A program made the position numbers and the translations under genes. A stretch of DNA of 9,973 bases. It comes from an uncultured Ellagibacter sp. (GTDB taxonomy: Bacteria; Actinomycetota; Coriobacteriia; Coriobacteriales; Eggerthellaceae). The stretch is taken from positions 1 through 9,973 of the forward strand of contig CAKUIV010000073.1 of NCBI GenBank assembly GCA_934661105.1, read 5' to 3'. Every line of letters begins with the position of its first letter. Positions within the stretch are counted from its first letter, which is position 1. Shown here one piece after another: positions 6,449-9,973 of the stretch. A model generated the notes under the pieces. The model saw nothing but the letters and a program-made list of their open reading frames with translations, was not told the DNA's origin and made no database searches.

Positions 6449-6927
6449 TATTTGCCCCTCTTCACGTGGCCTTCCTTCAGGCGAACCGCCCCGGAAGGTC
6501 GCTCTTCGTCGGTCATTCGCTCGTTGAGCTCGGCGGCGAACTCCTCGATAGGCACGCCATAGCGCTCAAGCACAACGAGAAGATGATACACCACGTCAGC
6601 GGCCTCGTAGCGCAGGTGGTCGACCGCCTCGTCGGCACGCGCTTCGAACGCGCGCGTCGCTTCCTCATAGTTCTGCTTATGCGCTTCCATCGCGCGGACC
6701 ATCTCAAGCGCCGACTCGACGTCTTTGCCGGCAAGTCCCACCTCGCCAGCCTCTTCCATAACCTTCTTCAGCGGATTATCGGCGGGCCCGCAGAGAAGCC
6801 CGTGGGTATAGCTTTCCTCGCCCGCGTCACGGCGAGCGGCGATGGTCGCGGCAAGCGCCTCGAGCGTGGCCCCGATCTGCGATGCCGGAGCGGTCTCCCC
6901 CTCGGGCACGAACGTTTTGTCGGACAT
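6448..6927 (-). CDS. hisE: Phosphoribosyl-ATP pyrophosphatase, with internal insertion
   Basis: HisE hydrolyses phosphoribosyl-ATP to phosphoribosyl-AMP and pyrophosphate, step 2 of histidine biosynthesis. This all-alpha NTP pyrophosphohydrolase (MazG superfamily) shows the SYTHGLL-NPLKKVMEEAGEV block (39-63) with metal-ligand glutamates E58, E59 and E62. The second half of the site, YEAADVVYHLLVVL (107-120), carries E108 and D111. At 159 residues it exceeds the usual 90-110. A helical, charged insertion of about 30 residues (about 71-104) separates the two metal-binding helices, and 19-residue tails lie at both ends. The frame stays open upstream, but the ATG at 6927 is chosen because it has AAGGGAG 6 nt upstream and the upstream frame runs through a terminator. 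No other his gene is in the window. A MazG-like house-cleaning enzyme is the alternative. Confidence 0.78.
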   Translation of the reverse strand: MSDKTFVPEGETAPASQIGATLEALAATIAARRDAGEESYTHGLLCGPADNPLKKVMEEAGEVGLAGKDVESALEMVRAMEAHKQNYEEATRAFEARADEAVDHLRYEAADVVYHLLVVLERYGVPIEEFAAELNERMTDEERPSGAVRLKEGHVKRGK

Positions 6928-6933
6928 TCCAAT

Positions 6934-6940
6934 CTCCCTT
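6934..6940 (-). promoter_or_regulatory. Ribosome binding site deciding the hisE start
   Basis: AAGGGAG on the minus strand lies 6 nt before the ATG at 6927. It favours this start over in-frame codons up to 7128, which would place coding sequence across the rpoC terminator and the likely promoter. Confidence 0.7.
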
Positions 6941-6957
6941 TCCCTTGGCCTCTCGAA

Positions 6958-6963
6958 AGTATA
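6958..6963 (-). promoter_or_regulatory. Likely -10 element of the hisE-glmM operon
   Basis: TATACT on the minus strand (5 of 6 to consensus) lies between the rpoC terminator and hisE and predicts a start near 6951 with a 24-nt leader. The -35 is poor: TTGCGC (6983-6978) is only 14 bp away, and the 17-bp position holds CGGTTG. Confidence 0.5.
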
Positions 6964-7007
6964 CGTGTTCGAAAGGCGCGCAACCGCGCACCCCCGAAAT
7001 GCTCGCG

Positions 7008-7041
7008 AAAAGAGGAAACCCCCGCGAACGCAGGGGTTTCC
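7008..7041 (-). terminator. Rho-independent terminator of rpoC
   Basis: Read on the minus strand, a 28-nt hairpin (7041-7014; arms GGAAACCCCTGCG and CGCGGGGGTTTCC with one G-T pair and a tight loop) is followed by TCTTTT (7013-7008). It starts 22 bp after the rpoC stop. The T-run is only on the minus side, so it is directional and isolates the hisE-glmM promoter from rpoC transcription. Confidence 0.85.
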
Positions 7042-7063
7042 GTAAGCGCGAGCGCCGTGAAGG

Positions 7064-9973
<2,910 letters not shown>

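Noticed and set aside
5870..6562. 230-codon plus-strand frame opposite glmM and hisE
   Set aside because: Antisense shadow; glmM motifs on the minus strand are complete.

Overview
The window is GC-rich, gene-dense bacterial chromosome with short intergenic gaps, two GTG starts and strong Shine-Dalgarno sites. Protein style, GC content and gene content suggest a gut-type actinobacterium of the class Coriobacteriia (Eggerthellaceae-like). That placement is inference from recognition; no rRNA or other marker in the window settles it. Apart from shadow frames there are six real genes: two on the plus strand in the first 3.85 kb, then four on the minus strand.

Region 1 (1-3843, plus) is a polyphosphate module: a short Ppx/GppA-type exopolyphosphatase followed by a polyphosphate kinase 1 with all key catalytic residues. 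Each gene has its own upstream region. Both regions carry the same arrangement: two GTAAAG-like hexamers exactly 11 bp apart, then exactly 27 bp, then a -10-like hexamer, with no recognisable -35. This looks like a shared activator site on two phosphate-metabolism genes. The kinase also has a lysine-rich loop insertion and a long Ala/Glu-rich tail.

Region 2 (3844-5077) starts with a strong hairpin terminator between the convergent ppk and leucine-rich-repeat (LRR) genes. The LRR gene (minus) encodes a BspA/TpLRR-type protein with no signal peptide and a C-terminal coiled coil. Between it and glmM lies a rho-independent terminator whose loop contains a good -10 hexamer that may serve the LRR gene.

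Region 3 (5078-7041, minus) is a two-gene operon, hisE then glmM, with overlapping stop and start (TAATG). It pairs histidine biosynthesis step 2 with the phosphoglucosamine mutase of the cell-wall precursor pathway. HisE is longer than usual because of an internal insertion.

Region 4 (7064-9973, minus) is the 3' two-thirds of rpoC (RNA polymerase beta'), running off the right edge of the window and closed by a terminator at 7008-7041. The conserved core is normal, but the protein continues about 235 residues past the usual C-terminus. In that extension lies a helix-hairpin-helix domain that aligns without gaps to the C-terminal domain of the RNA polymerase ALPHA subunit and keeps the equivalents of the DNA-contacting residues R265, N268, G296 and K298. 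This alpha-CTD-like module on beta' is the most striking observation in the window.
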